Shown one piece after another: positions 1 through 8,862 of a stretch of 64,000 nt of DNA. Under the pieces are notes generated by a model. The model did not search any database. It saw nothing but the letters and a program-made list of their open reading frames with translations, and was not told where the DNA came from. The position numbers and the translations under genes are program-made. The DNA is from Bacillota bacterium (lineage in GTDB: Bacteria > Bacillota > Clostridia > Christensenellales > SZUA-584), in the NCBI GenBank assembly GCA_023461435.1, contig JAEYLC010000044.1, positions 124,001 to 188,000 on the forward strand, given 5' to 3'. Within the stretch, counting starts at the first letter, position 1, and each line of letters begins with the position of its first letter.

Positions 1-476
1 CCGCTCATCGAGAGCAGCTTTTCCTCGCCTTCGCTGAGCACATGCTGTTTCTGGCGCATCACATCGCGGATCATGAACGCGTACGGTGCCAGCGCTTGAT
101 CCTCTTTGATATAACTTTCAAGCGTGTCTTCACTCTGCTGGAGCAATGCGGGCGCGACAAACGAGGCTTCTCCCGATACCGCCACATACAGCGACATCGC
201 GCGGTCGGTCATCGCCTGATATTGCGAATTGGAGTTGTCCTCGTCGCGATGCATCTTGGCGTAAACGTACAGCCGTTCGCACATCAGCGAGAGCTCGTCG
301 ATGCGCTGCAGCGCGCTTGCAAGGCTGCCTGCGCTGTCCGCGAAGCCCTGCTTCAAATCCTTTACAGCGGGCAGCAGCTGCTGGAGCTTTGCAAAATCCT
401 TTTCCCATTCTTCATTCGAGGAATAAATATCGTTTAGATTCCATTTGTACTTGTCGTCAATTTCATTGCGTTTCAT
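1..476 (-). CDS. pepF: Oligoendopeptidase F (M3 family), N-terminal part only
   Basis: This gene starts at the ATG complementary to 474-476 and runs off the left edge, so only about 158 N-terminal residues are visible; family members are usually about 600 residues. The start is fixed by a GGAGG 5-9 bases upstream (481-486). The visible protein opens with the typical PepF beginning (KWNLNDIYSSNEEW, then DFAKL) and continues as the helical N-terminal lobe, including YVYAKMHRDEDNSN. The HExxH zinc site lies outside the window, so catalytic competence cannot be judged. PepF enzymes are cytoplasmic zinc peptidases that trim short peptides. It lies downstream of the dnaD-dnaC pair in the same direction, with about 50 bases between, and may be co-transcribed with them. 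The family call rests on the N-terminal signature alone. Confidence 0.85.
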   Translation of the reverse strand, partial: MKRNEIDDKYKWNLNDIYSSNEEWEKDFAKLQQLLPAVKDLKQGFADSAGSLASALQRIDELSLMCERLYVYAKMHRDEDNSNSQYQAMTDRAMSLYVAVSGEASFVAPALLQQSEDTLESYIKEDQALAPYAFMIRDVMRQKQHVLSEGEEKLLSMS

Positions 477-527
477 CGCATCCTCCGAACTTAAGCTTAT
501 GACTATCATTATGCCCCATTTGTGAGC

Positions 528-1454
528 CTAATAACGGATATCCTTGCCCTTGAAAAGTATCTTTTGGGAAAAACGGGCGTCCATCAGACGCGAGAAAATA
601 CGCTCGCCATAGCGTTCGTCGAGGTCGTGAAACGGCAGATTGGTCACGATCACCGTTTTGCGCCGCGCCGCGCCGCGTTCGTTGATAAGATCGAAGAAAT
701 ATTCTTTTGTGACGTTCTTGGTCATGGGCTCGGTGCCGATATCGTCGATGATAAGCAGCGGCACTTCGAGAATGGGATCGAGGTCCACGTCCTCGCCAAG
801 CCGATGCTGGTGAAACAGCGAGAAGAGACGGTAAGCCGTAAAGCTCGCCGCGGTGTGTCCGCGTTCGATCACCCGGCGCATGATGCATTTGGAAACATAG
901 GTTTTGCCAAGGCCGACGCTGCCCGAGAGCAGCAGCAGCGATGAGCAGCCGGGGAAGCTGTCCGCATATCCGGCGCAGACGTCGCGAATGCGCGCCATGA
1001 TGTCGCGCTGGGATTTTCCATTATCGACCGGTTCCGTATCGAACCGGCCAAGGTCGAACTTTTCAAAGCTCACATCGTCGTCGGTCAGGCGCGCGGCATC
1101 GAGCTTGTCCTCTAAAACGCGTTTTTTAAAGCAATCGCAGTGCGTGGCGTCGTCGAGCAGCCCTGTGTCGCGGCATTGCGCGCACGAATACACAGGGCCC
1201 AGATAATCCGCGCCGTAGCCCGCGCGGCTGAGCAGCGCGGCGCTTTGCGCTCGCAGCGCTTCAATCTGCCCACTGCCGTCCGGTTCACCCTTCAGGCGCA
1301 GCTTTGGACGCGCGATCAGCAGCGTTTCGAGCTGCTCATGCAGCGCTACGAGCCCCGGCACCCGGTCGAATGCCTCGTTTCTGCGGCGGTCCATTTCGAG
1401 TTCGTTTTGCTGTTGGATGCGGCTGTATTCCGCCAGCACATCGGATATGCTCAT
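528..1454 (-). CDS. dnaC: DnaC/DnaI-type replicative helicase loader (AAA+ ATPase)
   Basis: A 308-residue cytoplasmic ATPase expected to load the replicative helicase DnaB onto DNA with help from the DnaD-like protein encoded just upstream. An N-terminal helical region is followed near residue 90 by a small metal-binding knuckle (CAQCRDTG, then HCDCF). The AAA+ core follows with Walker A GSVGLGKT, Walker B LLIIDDIGTE and a sensor-1 stretch IVTNLP. Length and domain order match DnaI/DnaC loaders of Firmicutes. The start codon overlaps the dnaD stop by one base (TAATG) and a GAAGGAG lies 4 bases before it, so translation is coupled to dnaD. The pairing of a DnaD-domain gene with this loader is standard in Clostridia and supports the assignment. 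Confidence 0.9.
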   Translation of the reverse strand: MSISDVLAEYSRIQQQNELEMDRRRNEAFDRVPGLVALHEQLETLLIARPKLRLKGEPDGSGQIEALRAQSAALLSRAGYGADYLGPVYSCAQCRDTGLLDDATHCDCFKKRVLEDKLDAARLTDDDVSFEKFDLGRFDTEPVDNGKSQRDIMARIRDVCAGYADSFPGCSSLLLLSGSVGLGKTYVSKCIMRRVIERGHTAASFTAYRLFSLFHQHRLGEDVDLDPILEVPLLIIDDIGTEPMTKNVTKEYFFDLINERGAARRKTVIVTNLPFHDLDERYGERIFSRLMDARFSQKILFKGKDIRY

Positions 1455-2878
1455 TATGCTCCTTCGTCCTCAAACAGATTGACGGCGAGATGGTCGTAAT
1501 TTTCCACCGGGCGTTCGAACGACTCACGCACGGCGGTATGGCTTTCGCTGTGCTTTTTCATTTCGCTCTGTGCGTCTTCCAGCGTTTTCACGCCCTTGTT
1601 ATGCCAGTTGGTCAGTATCGAATTGAGATACGAATACGGCTTATCGGAGAGCGTGCTGACATCGGCGGCCAGCAGTATCGCGTCGTGCGCGATGCTCCAT
1701 TCGCCGTTCCAGCGCTCATATATCTTTCGGTGCGCGTCCGTCGGCGTTTTCGCGATTCCCGCCATTTCAAACACCGCTGAGATGCGCTCATCGAGCTCCT
1801 TTTGCCGTGTGATGTGCGCCTTGGCCGCGGTGACCGTGGTAATCCGGTTGTTGTACCAATCGGTGAGCAGGCTGTCAAGCAGCGCAAAAGGCCGTTTGCC
1901 GCGCGCGCCCACGTGCTTGGCGGCAAGTATCAGCATCGGCTTGTCATAGCCGTATACGGTTGTCCACTTTTGGTACAGGCTTTCGTGCTCGAACGAGGGC
2001 TTGAGCGACGGTTCGCCCAAGAGGTGCATAACCTCCTTGAGTACGCCGGATTCCTGCTCGTTTTTCAGATGAGATTCGGCGATCGTCCTTGAGGTCGTCA
2101 GGCCGCGGCTTTTCAGCCGTTCGAGTATTTTATCGAGATATTTGAAGCTCGGCTCGCGCGCGGCGGTGGTCTGTGCGCACGCGGTCAGCACCGCTTCCAC
2201 TGTGAAGCCCCATTCCTGCGTCCATTTCCTGAACAGCGCATATTCATCCTTCGTCGGTCTGCGGCCGGAGAGGGAGAGCTGCTTGAGTACGTCCATCACG
2301 CCGGACGTCTCCATCTGCTGCCACTCGATGTATTCATTGGCCTTTTCTTCCGTATCGATCTTTTCTTCCGCCCACGTTTTGGCGACGGTGTCGATATAGG
2401 CGATGGACACGCGGCGGCCTTTGAGCAGCAGGCAATATTCCACGAGCCTCAGAACCACCTTTTTTGAAAGTCCGAAGGTATCGGTATAGTCGTATATTTT
2501 CAGGTAATCGTGCGGCGAGAGCTGCCGCGAACCGAAAAGATTCTGCAGCATCTGGTTGAACTCGCGCTCGGTATAAAGGTCTTCTTCGGTATATGCGTCC
2601 GGCATCGAAAAATCGCCGAACTCGATGCACATCGTTTTGCCGTTGACGACGCGCGCCACGCCTTGCTTCTGCCAGTATTCAAACGCGTCGAGCACCTCTT
2701 CCATGCTCATTTTGAGGCGTGTGCAAAGCTGACCGAAGTCGACAGCGCTGTTTGCGGCGCTGTGTTTTAAAAACAACAAATAAGCCTGCGTGAATCTGTC
2801 GGGCGCGCCAATGCAGCATTCAATGAAGCGGCCCGGCACGAGTGTTTGGGTGGTATGGTTTTTAAGCTGCAGCTGCAT
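1454..2878 (-). CDS. dnaD: DnaD-domain replication initiation protein with four tandem DnaD/DnaB_2 repeats
   Basis: A 474-residue protein. Residues 1-90 form a winged-helix-like N-terminal domain. After it come four similar units at roughly 106-180, 196-270, 282-356 and 367-440. Each has an aromatic-rich first helix (DYLKIYDYTDTFGL, ALFRKWTQEWGF, LYQKWTTVYGY, KIYERWNGEWS) and ends in a helix of the type YLDKILERLKSRGL or LLDSLLTDWYNNRI. This is the PF07261 (DnaD/DnaB_2) fold, which acts in primosome assembly and binds DNA. Typical DnaD proteins carry one copy and clostridial relatives one or two; four is unusual. The start is supported by AAAGGAAG 6 bases upstream. The gene is first of a unit with the helicase loader, driven by the promoter at 2993-3021. 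Confidence 0.88.
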   Translation of the reverse strand: MQLQLKNHTTQTLVPGRFIECCIGAPDRFTQAYLLFLKHSAANSAVDFGQLCTRLKMSMEEVLDAFEYWQKQGVARVVNGKTMCIEFGDFSMPDAYTEEDLYTEREFNQMLQNLFGSRQLSPHDYLKIYDYTDTFGLSKKVVLRLVEYCLLLKGRRVSIAYIDTVAKTWAEEKIDTEEKANEYIEWQQMETSGVMDVLKQLSLSGRRPTKDEYALFRKWTQEWGFTVEAVLTACAQTTAAREPSFKYLDKILERLKSRGLTTSRTIAESHLKNEQESGVLKEVMHLLGEPSLKPSFEHESLYQKWTTVYGYDKPMLILAAKHVGARGKRPFALLDSLLTDWYNNRITTVTAAKAHITRQKELDERISAVFEMAGIAKTPTDAHRKIYERWNGEWSIAHDAILLAADVSTLSDKPYSYLNSILTNWHNKGVKTLEDAQSEMKKHSESHTAVRESFERPVENYDHLAVNLFEDEGA

Positions 2879-2992
2879 TTGGGCTTCCTTTCGCTTATTT
2901 GAGTGAAAAGCGCAAAAACAGCTTGTCCCAGGGCCAGGCGGCTTTTACGCATCGGTTGTCTATGAATATATTACACATGTTTCATCTTTGAT

Positions 2993-3021
2993 AGTATACG
3001 ACAGCCACGGAAAGAGGTCAA
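2993..3021 (-). promoter_or_regulatory. Sigma-A promoter for dnaD-dnaC
   Basis: On the minus strand TTGACC (3016-3021) is followed after 17 bases by TATACT (2993-2998). It lies about 115 bases upstream of the dnaD start with the correct orientation. The match to the vegetative consensus is good at both boxes. Confidence 0.72.
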
Positions 3022-3077
3022 ACGGTCCGTCAAAAAAAGATAATCGCTGTGTCAGAAAAACAGCCCTTGTGGAATAA

Positions 3078-3109
3078 AGCAGCACCCGACCGAGCGGTCA
3101 GGCGCTGCT
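3078..3109. other. Imperfect hairpin between two divergent promoters
   Basis: AGCAGC at 3078-3083 pairs with GCTGCT at 3104-3109, and an inner GACC/GGTC pair with CC/GG continues the stem with two mismatches. It resembles a terminator but sits between the divergent dnaD and P-ATPase promoters, upstream of both, where no known transcript should end. It could be an operator, or the end of an unseen short RNA. Confidence 0.4.
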
Positions 3110-3173
3110 GTTGTTCATTTTATTAAAGCCTCCGGACGCATTTCCATTTGTGGCGGTACTTTGCTTGTGCGTA

Positions 3174-3203
3174 TTGACAAAAAATAAGCGGTACAATTAC
3201 AAT
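3174..3203 (+). promoter_or_regulatory. Sigma-A promoter for the P-type ATPase
   Basis: TTGACA (3174-3179), an 18-base spacer, and TACAAT (3198-3203), about 60 bases upstream of the ATPase start. A second TATAAT at 3212-3217 is too far from the -35 box to pair with it. Confidence 0.6.
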
Positions 3204-3262
3204 GTTTTCATTATAATAAGAGAATAAGGCGCTTGCGCCAAAAATACCTTTTTGGAGTGAAT

Positions 3263-5884
3263 ATGATGAAACAGGAAACGCCCCATGTGATGAGTGAAGA
3301 GCAGCTTTTAGCTGCTTATGCCACTTCGATGGACGGGTTGTCGGCTGATGAAGCCGCCCAAAGACTCGTCGAGCATGGTGCCAACGTATTAAAAGAAGGA
3401 AGCAAAAAAACGCTGGCCGGGATCATCTTAAGCCAGTTTAAGAATTTGATGATCATCGTGCTGCTGGCTGCCGCGGTGGTCAGCGCGTTTTTGGATGAAG
3501 TGCCGGATGCGATCATCATATTTGCCGTGATACTGCTGAACGCTGTGATGGGCACCGTGCAGGAGGCGCGCGCCGAGGCCGCGCTTGATGCGCTCAAGAA
3601 AATGGCAGCCCCGGGCGCCAATGTGATACGCGGCGGCGCCGTCGTGTTCGTGAAAGCGATTGAGCTCGTGCCGGGTGATGTCGTGCTGCTCGAAGCGGGC
3701 GACCATGTGCCCGCCGATATCCGGCTGATTGAAACCGCGTCGCTCAAAATAGAGGAAGCGCCGCTCACGGGCGAATCCGTCCCCGTGGAGAAGGACGCGA
3801 AAGCCAAACTCAGCGATGACGCGCCGCTGGCCGACCGCATCAACATGGCCTATTCGGGCACCAGCGTCACATACGGACGCGGCAAAGGCCTGATATGCAT
3901 GACGGGAATGGACACAGAGATCGGTAAGATCGCGAGCGCGCTCGGCGCCGCAAAAGAAAGCGAAACGCCGCTTCAAAGACGGCTCAATTCGCTCTCCAAG
4001 GTGCTGTCTATCGCGGTGCTTGCCGTGGCCGCCGTGGTGTTTGTCGTCGGCGTGCTGACGGGGCGCAGCGCGTTTGATATGTTCCTCGTGGCGGTCAGCC
4101 TCGCCGTGGCGGCGATTCCCGAGGGCCTCGCAACCGTGGTGACGCTGCAGCTGACGATGGGCGTTCAGAAGATGTCACGCAACGGCGCGATCGTGCGCAA
4201 GCTGCCCGCCGTGGAGACGCTGGGGAGCACGAGCGTGATCTGCTCGGACAAAACCGGCACGCTGACGCAAAACAAAATGACGGTGCAGAAAGCCTATTAT
4301 AATGATGAAGAATACGACGCCGTTTCGGTGAGCGGCGCGGCGGAGCTGGATCTGATTGACAAGGCGTTCCTGCTCTGCAACGACACCAAGGAATCGGAGG
4401 ATAAGCTGCTCGGCGACCCGACCGAGACGGCGCTTTACGCTTTTTCTGCCGCGAGGCTTCAGCCGGACGGCCTTAAGCAGTCGATGCCGCGCTTGTTCGA
4501 GATTCCGTTTGATTCGGAGCGTAAGCTCATGAGCACCGTAAACGGGACCGAAGATACGGTGCTGCTTGTGAAAGGCGCACCCGATGAGCTGCTCGCGCGC
4601 TGCTCGCACATCTCGCTTCACGGTGCGGCTGTGCCGCTCACGGAAGAGCTGAAGGCAAAGGTACACAGCGCCAACGAACGGTTCGCGCAAAACGCGCTGC
4701 GCGTGCTCGGTGCGGCGTACAAGCCGCTCGAATCGGTGCCCGCAGCATCCGAAGGGCTCGAAAGCGATTTGGTGTTCATCGGCCTTGCGGGCATGATCGA
4801 TCCGCCGCGCGAGGAAGCCGCCGTGGCCGTATCCGTCTGCCGACAGGCGGGCATCAAGCCCGTTATGATCACGGGCGATCATAAAATCACCGCGGTCGCC
4901 ATCGCGCAGCGCCTCGGCATACTGTCGGATAGGCACAAAGCCGTGACGGGCCGCGAGCTCGACACGATGGACGATGCCGCGCTGCAAAACGAGATCGACA
5001 ACATCCGCGTTTACGCGCGCGTTGCGCCCGAGCACAAGGTGCGCATCGTCAAGGCGTTTCAATCGAGAAACAATGTCGTCGCGATGACGGGCGACGGCGT
5101 GAACGACGCTCCCGCGCTCAAAACCGCCGATATCGGCGTCGGCATGGGCATCACGGGCACCGAAGTATCCAAAAACGCGTCCGACATGGTGCTGACCGAC
5201 GACAATTTCGCGACCATCGTGAAGGCCGTCAAGGAAGGCCGCCGCATATACCGCAACATTAAAAAAGCCGTCCAGTTTTTGCTCTCGGCCAACCTCTCCG
5301 AGGTGATCACGCTGTTTGTCGGCACGATGATCGGCATCACAGTGCTGTCTCCGGTGCAGATACTCTGGGTGAATCTCGTGACGGATACGTTCCCGGCACT
5401 TGCCATCGGCATGGAGGGCGCGCCCGCCAATATCATGCACCGCAAGCCGCGGGACGCCAAGCAAAGCTTTTTTGCCGAAGGCATGGCGGCCAATCTCGTG
5501 TTTTACGGCGTTGTGATGAGCCTTTTAACGCTGGGCGCGTATTTTATCGGCGACAGGGTATACGGCAATCCGCTCGTGGGTGAAACGATGGCGTTTTTAA
5601 CGCTGGGCCTCGTGCAGCTGTTCCATGTGTTCAACATCCGTTCATCGAATCAAAGCGTGATTCACCGCTTCTTCACGAACAAGTGGATGCATCTGTCGTT
5701 CATACTCTCGGCACTGCTGCAAACTGCCGTGGTTTGGGTGAAGCCACTCAATACGTTCTTCGGCGTCGCACCGCTTTCGGCAGAGCAGTGGCTTTATACC
5801 GCGCTGCTTGCCTTCGCGATCATCCCTGTCTGTGAGATCGTCAAGAGCGTCAAAAGAATATTTGCAAAAAGGGTCAAAGCATGA
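3263..5884 (+). CDS. Cation-transporting P-type ATPase, calcium (P2) type
   Basis: An 873-residue membrane pump that probably exports Ca2+ at the cost of ATP. In order: N-terminal cation-ATPase domain; helices 1-2; actuator domain with TGES at 169-172; helices 3-4 with PEGLATVVT (about 286), the M4 ion-site motif of calcium pumps; phosphorylation site DKTGTLTQNKMT (aspartate about 329); nucleotide-binding KGAPDELL; hinge MTGDGVNDAPALK; and C-terminal helices including NLVTDTFPALAIG (M6). M4 and M6 fit Ca2+-ATPases better than Na+/K+ or heavy-metal pumps, and there is no N-terminal CxxC metal domain. GGAG at 3254-3257 serves ATG 3263 or the adjacent ATG 3266; a TTG further upstream lacks a ribosome site. 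The stop overlaps the next gene as ATGA, so the two are coupled. Confidence 0.9.
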   Translation: MMKQETPHVMSEEQLLAAYATSMDGLSADEAAQRLVEHGANVLKEGSKKTLAGIILSQFKNLMIIVLLAAAVVSAFLDEVPDAIIIFAVILLNAVMGTVQEARAEAALDALKKMAAPGANVIRGGAVVFVKAIELVPGDVVLLEAGDHVPADIRLIETASLKIEEAPLTGESVPVEKDAKAKLSDDAPLADRINMAYSGTSVTYGRGKGLICMTGMDTEIGKIASALGAAKESETPLQRRLNSLSKVLSIAVLAVAAVVFVVGVLTGRSAFDMFLVAVSLAVAAIPEGLATVVTLQLTMGVQKMSRNGAIVRKLPAVETLGSTSVICSDKTGTLTQNKMTVQKAYYNDEEYDAVSVSGAAELDLIDKAFLLCNDTKESEDKLLGDPTETALYAFSAARLQPDGLKQSMPRLFEIPFDSERKLMSTVNGTEDTVLLVKGAPDELLARCSHISLHGAAVPLTEELKAKVHSANERFAQNALRVLGAAYKPLESVPAASEGLESDLVFIGLAGMIDPPREEAAVAVSVCRQAGIKPVMITGDHKITAVAIAQRLGILSDRHKAVTGRELDTMDDAALQNEIDNIRVYARVAPEHKVRIVKAFQSRNNVVAMTGDGVNDAPALKTADIGVGMGITGTEVSKNASDMVLTDDNFATIVKAVKEGRRIYRNIKKAVQFLLSANLSEVITLFVGTMIGITVLSPVQILWVNLVTDTFPALAIGMEGAPANIMHRKPRDAKQSFFAEGMAANLVFYGVVMSLLTLGAYFIGDRVYGNPLVGETMAFLTLGLVQLFHVFNIRSSNQSVIHRFFTNKWMHLSFILSALLQTAVVWVKPLNTFFGVAPLSAEQWLYTALLAFAIIPVCEIVKSVKRIFAKRVKA

Positions 5885-6669
5885 TTGATTATCACATTCA
5901 TACGAGCATTTCGGCAGACTGCAAAGTTCCCATGATGGCTATGGCGCAGGCTGCCGTGGATGCCGGATTAAAACAAATCTGTTTCACGGAGCATATCGAC
6001 CTCAATCTTGTGGAAGGCCCCGATTTCTCGGTGGATTTTGAGGCGTATGCCGCTGCGATCGCAGCCGTGCGTGCCGCATTTCCGGCGTTGACGATCAGAA
6101 TGGGGATTGAGGCAGGCCTTGACATTGATTCCGCGCCGCAGATGCAGGCCATGCTGGCGGCGCAGCCGCTCGATTACGTGATCGGCTCCCAGCATGTCGT
6201 GTTCGGTCTGGACCCGTTTTATGAACAGGTATGGAAGCGGTACGATAAGGCTGAGATATTCGGCGAGTATCTGCGCGTTTCCAACGAATCTGCGATGCGG
6301 CTCGACTATTACGACGTGATGGGCCATATCGGCTATATATCGAAGTTCTGCCCGTTCGACGATAAAATAATGCGCTACGCGGATTACACTGACGCCGTGG
6401 ACGCGCTGTTAAAAACGCTGGTCGGCAAGGGTAAGGGCATCGAAATCAACACCAACGGGCTTTATATGACCCCGTCCACGATGCCCGAAACTCACATCAT
6501 CAAGCGCTATTTTGAGCTGGGCGGAGAGATTGTGACGGTCGGTTCGGACGCGCATTACGAAACGGTTGTCGGCCACGCCGTCTCCGATACGCTGGATTTG
6601 CTTAAATCGATCGGTTTTCGTTATATTTGCTCCTTTGCAAAACGCCAGCCCCTTTTTTTGCCGCTTTAA
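5881..6669 (+). CDS. PHP-family phosphatase, histidinol-phosphatase (HisJ) type
   Basis: A 262-residue metal-dependent phosphoesterase of the PHP superfamily. It shows the HxH opening motif (DYHIHTSISAD), a second metal ligand in FTEHIDL, GSQHVV in the middle and the closing GSDAHY. Length and motif order match HisJ/HisK-type histidinol-phosphate phosphatases, which catalyse the penultimate step of histidine synthesis. No other his gene is present here, so the substrate is inferred from the family only, and other PHP phosphatases look alike. Its start overlaps the ATPase stop (ATGA). The gene ends about 35 bases before the ktr promoter, and no clear terminator was seen between them. Confidence 0.8.
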   Translation: MIDYHIHTSISADCKVPMMAMAQAAVDAGLKQICFTEHIDLNLVEGPDFSVDFEAYAAAIAAVRAAFPALTIRMGIEAGLDIDSAPQMQAMLAAQPLDYVIGSQHVVFGLDPFYEQVWKRYDKAEIFGEYLRVSNESAMRLDYYDVMGHIGYISKFCPFDDKIMRYADYTDAVDALLKTLVGKGKGIEINTNGLYMTPSTMPETHIIKRYFELGGEIVTVGSDAHYETVVGHAVSDTLDLLKSIGFRYICSFAKRQPLFLPL

Positions 6670-6704
6670 TCGGGTAAAATTGTGCGCGCTCACGCTTATA
6701 ATAT

Positions 6705-6732
6705 TTGACACGTTTATCGTGTATGCTATAAT
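6705..6732 (+). promoter_or_regulatory. Extended -10 promoter for ktrBA
   Basis: TTGACA (6705-6710), 16 bases, TATAAT (6727-6732) preceded by TGC, an extended -10. Both hexamers match the consensus exactly. The predicted transcription start (about 6739) leaves only a few bases before a GTG at 6745, which argues for the ATG at 6766 as the ktrB start. Confidence 0.82.
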
Positions 6733-6765
6733 GGGCGGATAAAGGTGGACGTAAAAGGTGGTCTC

Positions 6766-8145
6766 ATGAATATTCTCCGTGCTGTTAAACTGCAGCCAGC
6801 CCAAATCATCATAATTGGCTTCCTCGTTCTTATATTGCTGGGCTCGGTTCTGCTCGCAACGCCGTTTGCCACACGCTCCGGCCACCCCGTTCCTTATCTT
6901 GACGCATTGTTTACCTCCACATCGGCCGTGTGCGTCACGGGCCTGGTGGTGGTGGACACGGGAACCGTTTATTCCCTGTTCGGCCAGATCGTCGTTATTC
7001 TATTGATACAATCGGGAGGCCTCGGCGTCATGACTGTGATGTCGCTGGCTTTTTTGCTTGTGAAAAAACGCATCACTTTAAGTGAGCGTATGGTAATTAA
7101 GGAATCGTTCAACGAGTTCGATCTGTCCGGGCTTGTCAAAGTGATATTGAAAGTTATTAAAGTTACATTGGCAGCCGAAGTGCTCGGCGCAATGTTGCTT
7201 GCTATTCGTTTTATCCCTCTTTTTGGGTTTCAAAAGGGCATTTTCTTCAGCCTTTTCCATGCCATTTCCGCTTTTTGCAACGCGGGCTTTGATGTGCTTG
7301 GCCCTGTATCGGCGCCGTATGCCAGCTTAGGTATGTTCGCAAACGAACCTCTAGTGATTCTGACGATCGCATTTCTGATCATATCGGGCGGCCTTGGGTT
7401 TGTGGTCATCAGCCATATCGTGAGCCCCGCGCGCATCCGCAGCAGGCAGGGCATTTCGCGGTATGCGCGCCTCGTATTAATGACGACTGCGGCGCTGATC
7501 GTTGTCGGCATGGTCTCCGTGTTTTTATTCGAACAAAGCAACCCCAAAACTTTGGGAAACATGAGTTTTGGACAAAAATTATTAAACTCGCTTTTCCAAT
7601 CGGTCACACCGCGTACTGCGGGTTATGCAACTTTTGACCAGGGAGCGTTGCTGCCCGCCACGAAATTTATCGTCACCATACTGATGTTTATCGGCGCATC
7701 GCCTGCCGGTACGGGCGGCGGTATCAAGACGACCACGTTTGTCATCGTGCTTATGTTTTTGGCATCCAGCATGCTAGACAAGCGCGATGTGACAACAAAA
7801 GACAGAAGGATCGCTACGGATACAGTGCGGCGCGCGGTGACCATTACGCTGATGGCGCTGCTGCTGGTGATTGCCGCATCGCTGGCTCTGATGGGTATTG
7901 AAGGGCATCGCGGCGGTCTGTTCACATCTGAAAATATCGTATTTGAAGTGGTATCCGCTTTTGGCACAGTCGGTCTTACCACCGGGATTACACCTCTGTT
8001 AAGCTCGGCAAGCCGGCTCATATTGATTTTTGTGATGTATGTGGGGCGCGTAGGATTATTAACACTGGTTGTGGCGCTCTCGCTGCGTTCGCGCAAAGAC
8101 GATGCCAATATCCGGTATCCTGAAGAAAGGTTTATGGTTGGATAA
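6766..8145 (+). CDS. ktrB: KtrB/TrkH-type potassium channel subunit
   Basis: A 459-residue integral membrane protein that forms the K+ (possibly Na+-coupled) uptake channel. The four P-loop filter segments of the Trk/Ktr/HKT superfamily are visible: SAVCVTGL (near residue 50), AFCNAGFDVLG, SVTPRTAGYATFD and AFGTVGLTTGI. The intramembrane-loop stretch SPAGTGGGIKTTT lies between the third and fourth. Length suits KtrB rather than the longer TrkH. AAAGGTGG about 5 bases upstream supports ATG 6766. The cytoplasmic gating partner KtrA is encoded directly downstream with a one-base gap, and a strong promoter precedes the pair. Confidence 0.92.
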   Translation: MNILRAVKLQPAQIIIIGFLVLILLGSVLLATPFATRSGHPVPYLDALFTSTSAVCVTGLVVVDTGTVYSLFGQIVVILLIQSGGLGVMTVMSLAFLLVKKRITLSERMVIKESFNEFDLSGLVKVILKVIKVTLAAEVLGAMLLAIRFIPLFGFQKGIFFSLFHAISAFCNAGFDVLGPVSAPYASLGMFANEPLVILTIAFLIISGGLGFVVISHIVSPARIRSRQGISRYARLVLMTTAALIVVGMVSVFLFEQSNPKTLGNMSFGQKLLNSLFQSVTPRTAGYATFDQGALLPATKFIVTILMFIGASPAGTGGGIKTTTFVIVLMFLASSMLDKRDVTTKDRRIATDTVRRAVTITLMALLLVIAASLALMGIEGHRGGLFTSENIVFEVVSAFGTVGLTTGITPLLSSASRLILIFVMYVGRVGLLTLVVALSLRSRKDDANIRYPEERFMVG

Positions 8146-8146
8146 T

Positions 8147-8809
8147 ATGTCAAAAAAACAGTTTATTGTGATCGGAATGGGGCGCTTTGGCCAGGCGGTG
8201 GCCAAATGCCTCACGAATCTTGGCAAAGAAGTTCTCGCGGTGGACAGCAGCGCCGACCTCATCAATGATGTTGCGCCATACGTCACCCACGCCATACAGG
8301 CGGACGCCACTGACGAAAAGGCATTGGTGGCGCTTGGTATTAAGAATTTCGATGTGGCTGTTGTGACAATGGGTGAAAATATACAAGCCAGCATACTCAT
8401 TACGATGATGTGCAAGGAAATGGGTGTAAATTTTGTGCTTGCCAAAGCGCAGACTGAGCTGCATGCTAAGGTGCTGCGCAAAACGGGGGCCGATAAGGTT
8501 GTTTTCCCGGAGCGCGACATGGGCATGCGCGTGGCGCATAAGCTTGCGGATTCCAGAGTGATCGATTATGTCGAAATTGCGGACGATCTTCGGATCATGG
8601 ATATTGATGTGATTGACGCGTGGGTCGGCAAGAACCTGAGCGAGCTTAACTTCCGCCAGAAATATGATGTCAATGTGATCGCGATCAAAAAGAACGAGAA
8701 GGAGATCAACACCTCACCGTACGGCGCGGATATTCTGGAAAAGGGCGATATGCTGATTGTCGCGGGGAATAAGGAAAGCATTTCAAGGCTCGAGGTCATT
8801 ATTGGCTGA
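8147..8809 (+). CDS. ktrA: KtrA/TrkA-type regulatory subunit (RCK)
   Basis: A 220-residue cytoplasmic regulator that binds nucleotide and gates KtrB as a ring. RCK_N opens with GMGRFG (10-15) and has the acidic residue at the end of the second strand (VLAVDSS), as in NAD/ATP-binding RCK domains. RCK_C follows from about residue 135. The ATG at 8147 is two bases after the ktrB stop and has only a poor ribosome site, so it is probably translated by coupling. Upstream in-frame starts lie inside ktrB and lack ribosome sites. A hairpin follows the gene. Confidence 0.92.
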   Translation: MSKKQFIVIGMGRFGQAVAKCLTNLGKEVLAVDSSADLINDVAPYVTHAIQADATDEKALVALGIKNFDVAVVTMGENIQASILITMMCKEMGVNFVLAKAQTELHAKVLRKTGADKVVFPERDMGMRVAHKLADSRVIDYVEIADDLRIMDIDVIDAWVGKNLSELNFRQKYDVNVIAIKKNEKEINTSPYGADILEKGDMLIVAGNKESISRLEVIIG

Positions 8810-8828
8810 TAGGGAGTCAATACAACAA

Positions 8829-8862
8829 CAGCGCGGTATTTTTGTACCGCGCCGCTGCTTTG
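8829..8862 (+). terminator. Hairpin terminator after ktrBA
   Basis: GCGCGGTA (8831-8838) pairs perfectly with TACCGCGC (8845-8852) around a TTTTTG loop, 20 bases past the ktrA stop. The tail is only moderately T-rich, so efficiency is uncertain. Confidence 0.55.

Noticed and set aside
4175..5464. A 429-codon open frame on the minus strand inside the P-type ATPase gene
   Set aside because: Low-complexity His/Arg/Ala translation, shadow of a clearly functional gene.
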